Positions 54,164 through 57,040 of a stretch of DNA of 57,040 nt are shown here, piece after piece. The notes below the pieces were generated by a model, which did not search any database, was not told where the DNA came from, and worked only from the letters and a program-made list of their open reading frames with translations. Made by a program: the position numbers and the translations under genes. Source of the DNA: an uncultured bacterium (GTDB lineage: Bacteria > Bacteroidota > Bacteroidia > Bacteroidales > CAIWKO01); contig CAIOYH010000040.1 of NCBI GenBank assembly GCA_903862465.1, positions 1 through 57,040 on the forward strand. The letters are read 5' to 3'. The number at the start of each line of letters is the position of its first letter. Position 1 is the first letter of the stretch.

Positions 54164-55354
54164 ATGATATTAGAAATTAAAGTTCCAAGTCCGGGGGAGT
54201 CCATTACTCAGGTACAGATTGCCTCTTGGTTGGTGGGAGATGGTGATTTTGTGGAAAAGAACACCGAGATAGCCGAAATTGAATCCGACAAAGCCACTTT
54301 AGCTATCAGTGCGCCCGAGTCGGGGGTGATTTCTATCACCAATAAAGAGGGCGATACGGTTGCCGTTGGGCAAGTTATCGCTACGCTCAACAGTGATTCT
54401 GAAAGACCGCTCGATGTGGAAACTGCTCCGAAAGTTCAAGTTGTTACACCTGCTGAAACTGCTGCAAAAACCCTTCCTATTTCGCCTTTGGCAAAGAAAA
54501 TCATCACAGAAAATCAGGTGGATGTGGCTGCATTGAGCGATACCTTTCAAGGGACACGCATCAGCACCAAAGAAGTGGTCAGTTTTTTATCTAAGAAGGA
54601 CGAAAAACAAGCTGTGAAGCAGGACCGTGAAGGTGTCACGCGCATTAAGATGTCGCCCTTACGCCAAAAGCTTGCCGAACGATTGGTGGCTGTGAAGTTG
54701 AATACCGCCATGCTCACCACCTTTAACGAAGTGAACATGAAAGAGATTCTCAATCTGAAAGCAAAATATAATGAGTCATTCAAATCGAAGTATGGATATT
54801 CTTTGAGTTTCGTTTCTTTCTTTGCAAAGGCTGCAGCTATTGCCATGAGTGAGTTTCCTGTGGTAAATGCCATGATAGAGGGGGATGAAATCGTGTATCA
54901 TGAATTTGTTGACATTAATATTGCTGTCAGCAGTCCGAAGGGTTTGATCACGCCTTTAATTCGTGATGTACATAAGAAGAGTGTTCTCGAATTGGAGTTG
55001 ACCATCAAAGAAATGGGCGCCAAAGCTGCCAAGAATCGCATCGCGCTCGACGATTTGGCTTTGGGGACTTTCACCATCACCAACGGCGGTGTGTTTGGTT
55101 CGATGATGTCCACGCCTATCATCAATCCACCTCAATCTGCCATTTTAGGTATGCACAACATATTGCAACGTCCGATGGCAGTCAATGGGCTTGTGGAGAT
55201 ATTGCCCATGATGTATATCGCTCTCAGCTACGACCATCGTTTGATTGACGGGCGCGAGTCGGTTGGATTCATCGTGAGACTCATCAAACTATTGGAACAA
55301 CCTATAGAAAGCGGCTTGACGACCTACGAAGACTTCGATACGTTTTTGAGTTAG
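54164..55354 (+). CDS. sucB: Dihydrolipoamide succinyltransferase (E2)
   Basis: E2 core of the 2-oxoglutarate dehydrogenase complex. The ATG at 54164 gives 396 residues starting [20 protein letters not shown]; an earlier in-frame ATG lies in the repeat array. Domains in order: a lipoyl domain with the lipoyl-Lys in [12 protein letters not shown], a peripheral subunit-binding domain ([20 protein letters not shown]) and the catalytic domain ending in [15 protein letters not shown] with its catalytic His and Asp. Confidence 0.96.
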   Translation: MILEIKVPSPGESITQVQIASWLVGDGDFVEKNTEIAEIESDKATLAISAPESGVISITNKEGDTVAVGQVIATLNSDSERPLDVETAPKVQVVTPAETAAKTLPISPLAKKIITENQVDVAALSDTFQGTRISTKEVVSFLSKKDEKQAVKQDREGVTRIKMSPLRQKLAERLVAVKLNTAMLTTFNEVNMKEILNLKAKYNESFKSKYGYSLSFVSFFAKAAAIAMSEFPVVNAMIEGDEIVYHEFVDINIAVSSPKGLITPLIRDVHKKSVLELELTIKEMGAKAAKNRIALDDLALGTFTITNGGVFGSMMSTPIINPPQSAILGMHNILQRPMAVNGLVEILPMMYIALSYDHRLIDGRESVGFIVRLIKLLEQPIESGLTTYEDFDTFLS

Positions 55355-55363
55355 GACAAACGG

Positions 55364-56932
55364 ATGAGAAAACACGTTGATTTTTTGATTATCGGTTCGG
55401 GAATTGCAGGTTTGAGTTATGCTTTGAAGGTAGCAGAAACGGGAACGGTATGCATCGTGACCAAAGCTAAAGCAGAGGAATCTTCTACCAACTACGCTCA
55501 AGGCGGTATTGCAGCCGTGATGTATAAACCTGACTCTTACGAAAAGCATGTTCATGATACGATGATTGCCGGTGCAGGTTTATGCGACGAAAATATTGTG
55601 CGCATCACCATTTCGGAATCCACCAAACGTATCAAGGAACTCATCAGTTGGGGAACGGATTTCGATAAGAACAAATCAGGTAAATACGATTTAGCGAAGG
55701 AGGGAGGACATTCCGAATATCGTGTGTTGCACAGCAAAGACCATACAGGAGCGGAGATTGAGAAGGCATTATTGACCCAAGCTATCAAACATAAAAACAT
55801 TGAGATATTAGAAAACCATTTCGCTGTTGACATCATCACCCAACATCATCACGGGGTGGAGGTGAACAAGCGCACCAACGATATTACCTGCTATGGTGCT
55901 TACGTTTTGAATCCAAACACCAACCAAATTGATACTTTACTTTCGAAAATAACTTTGATAGCGAGCGGAGGTATTGGCAATATGTATAGCAATACCACCA
56001 ATCCTGAAGTAGCAACGGGCGATGGCATCGCAATGGTGTATCGTGCCAAAGGAAAGACTGAACATTTGGAGTTTGTTCAGTTTCATCCCACCGCTTTGTT
56101 CAATCCTAAGGAGCGTCCTTCCTTTCTCATCACTGAGGCTTTGCGCGGTTTTGGCGGTATTCTCAAAACGATTAAAGGAGTGGAGTTCATGCAGAAGTAT
56201 GATGCGCGATTGAGCTTAGCTCCTCGCGATATAGTGGCTCGCGCTATTGACTCCGAGATGAAAATTAGCGGCGACGAGCACGTTTGTCTCGACTGTCGTC
56301 ATCTCAATAAGAACGATTTAATCCTGCATTTCCCAACTATCTACGCCAAGTGTCTCAGCATCGGCATTGATATCACCAAAGAGATGATTCCTGTGGTTCC
56401 CGCGGCGCATTATATCTGCGGCGGCATCAAAATTGATGAACATGGGCGCAGTTCTATTCAAAATTTATATGCTACGGGCGAATGTGCTTGCACGGGTTTG
56501 CATGGCGCCAACCGATTGGCTTCAAACTCTTTGTTAGAGTCTATTGTCTTTTCGCATCGTGCCGCTTTAGATTCCAAAAGTAAGGTGCGCAGCGTGGAAC
56601 ATCATCAGGCAATACCCGATTGGAACTCGGAAGGCACCGTGCTGAACGAAGAAATGATTCTGATTACGCAGACCACGAAAGAACTTCGCGAAATCATGAG
56701 CAATTATGTCGGCATTGTTCGCTCCAATCTCCGTTTGAAACGCGCTATGGACCGCCTCGAAATCCTCTATCGCGAAACCGAAGACCTCTACGACAAAAGT
56801 ATCCTTACGGTGAAGATTTGCGAACTGCGCAATATGATTAACGTTGCCTATCTCATTATCAAAATGGCAACACAACGCAAAGAAAGCCGCGGATTGCACT
56901 TTTCTCTCGATTATCCCGATTTAATAAAATAA
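55364..56932 (+). CDS. nadB: L-aspartate oxidase
   Basis: Oxidises aspartate to iminoaspartate in NAD synthesis. The 522-residue product has the FAD motif DFLIIGSGIAGLSYALKVAE, the STNYAQGGIAAVMYKPDS block, the active-site PRDIVARAIDSEMKISGDEH and the C-terminal GECACTGLHGANRLASNSLL segment. nadA and nadC are not in the window. It lies nine bases after sucB. Confidence 0.95.
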   Translation: MRKHVDFLIIGSGIAGLSYALKVAETGTVCIVTKAKAEESSTNYAQGGIAAVMYKPDSYEKHVHDTMIAGAGLCDENIVRITISESTKRIKELISWGTDFDKNKSGKYDLAKEGGHSEYRVLHSKDHTGAEIEKALLTQAIKHKNIEILENHFAVDIITQHHHGVEVNKRTNDITCYGAYVLNPNTNQIDTLLSKITLIASGGIGNMYSNTTNPEVATGDGIAMVYRAKGKTEHLEFVQFHPTALFNPKERPSFLITEALRGFGGILKTIKGVEFMQKYDARLSLAPRDIVARAIDSEMKISGDEHVCLDCRHLNKNDLILHFPTIYAKCLSIGIDITKEMIPVVPAAHYICGGIKIDEHGRSSIQNLYATGECACTGLHGANRLASNSLLESIVFSHRAALDSKSKVRSVEHHQAIPDWNSEGTVLNEEMILITQTTKELREIMSNYVGIVRSNLRLKRAMDRLEILYRETEDLYDKSILTVKICELRNMINVAYLIIKMATQRKESRGLHFSLDYPDLIK

Positions 56933-56940
56933 ACATAGCT

Positions 56941-57040
56941 TAAAAGACACTTAAACACGAAGATATTTAAACACGAAGGCACGAAGGCACGAAGGCACGA
57001 AGGAACGAAGGCACGAACGCACGAAGGCACGAAGGCACGA
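56941..57040. repeat. 8-bp tandem array at the window end
   Basis: After AAACACGAAGATATTTAAAC, the unit ACGAAGGC repeats with 8-base steps to the last base of the window and is cut by its edge. It is a purer version of the dispersed 8-bp-period repeats, and its beginning matches the left arm at 53155. Its full length is unknown. Confidence 0.85.

Overview
The window is a chromosomal segment of a Bacteroidota bacterium, probably an uncultured environmental lineage. The genus cannot be named from sequence alone. Pointers to the phylum are a secreted protein with a type IX secretion (Por) C-terminal sorting domain, PorT-like outer-membrane barrels, Bacteroidota-type promoter -7 boxes (TAnnTTTG) before many genes, few Shine-Dalgarno sites, and zinc-free forms of ribosomal proteins S14 and L36.

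Layout. (1) 1-11490: the spc and alpha ribosomal clusters, from a truncated rpsC through secY, map, infA and rpmJ to rpoA and rplQ, closed by a strong terminator; then enolase with its own terminator. (2) 12983-19589: accessory envelope and secreted genes: an SH3-like secreted protein, a NUC1-type nuclease lipoprotein, a probable outer-membrane protein, a stand-alone LytTR regulator followed by a 21-bp repeat array, an uncharacterised protein and a type IX cargo protein. (3) 20119-30745: a nearly complete heme operon by the C5 route, hemA, a hemC-hemD fusion, hemB, hemL, hemE, hemN, hemH, FAD-type protoporphyrinogen oxidase and a four-helix membrane protein. (4) 30971-31434: a 42-bp repeat array. 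(5) 31862-39798: a PorT-like barrel with ubiX, then purH-mreB-mreC-mreD and a small acidic protein on the minus strand, a START-domain protein, a PNPOx-like flavoprotein and a predicted barrel. (6) 39808-46069: waaA, a TlpA-like oxidoreductase, a second 21-bp array, a cell-wall amidase, a YraN protein and a pseudouridine synthase with a huge repetitive N-terminus. (7) 46251-49271: a second 42-bp array and a molybdenum-cofactor cluster (MOSC-MogA fusion, serine hydrolase, moaC). (8) 49615-57040: a toxin-antitoxin pair whose toxin carries an in-frame stop, then sucA, a GxxExxY nuclease-fold gene bracketed by repeats, sucB and nadB.

The housekeeping genes are ordinary. What stands out is the intergenic DNA. 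Four arrays have unit lengths of 21 or 42 bp, close to 2 or 4 DNA turns. The two 21-bp arrays share a leader of about 100 bp that contains a 29-bp identical block, and each sits directly behind a LytTR regulator gene: one intact, the other a decayed relic. LytTR proteins are known to bind paired direct repeats about 21-22 bp apart, so the arrays may be multi-site targets of the adjacent regulator. A separate family of degenerate 8-bp-period repeats occurs at eight or so intergenic sites. One pair, in inverted orientation, brackets the GxxExxY gene that splits sucA from sucB. A third family of palindromic elements flanks the type IX cargo gene as direct repeats.
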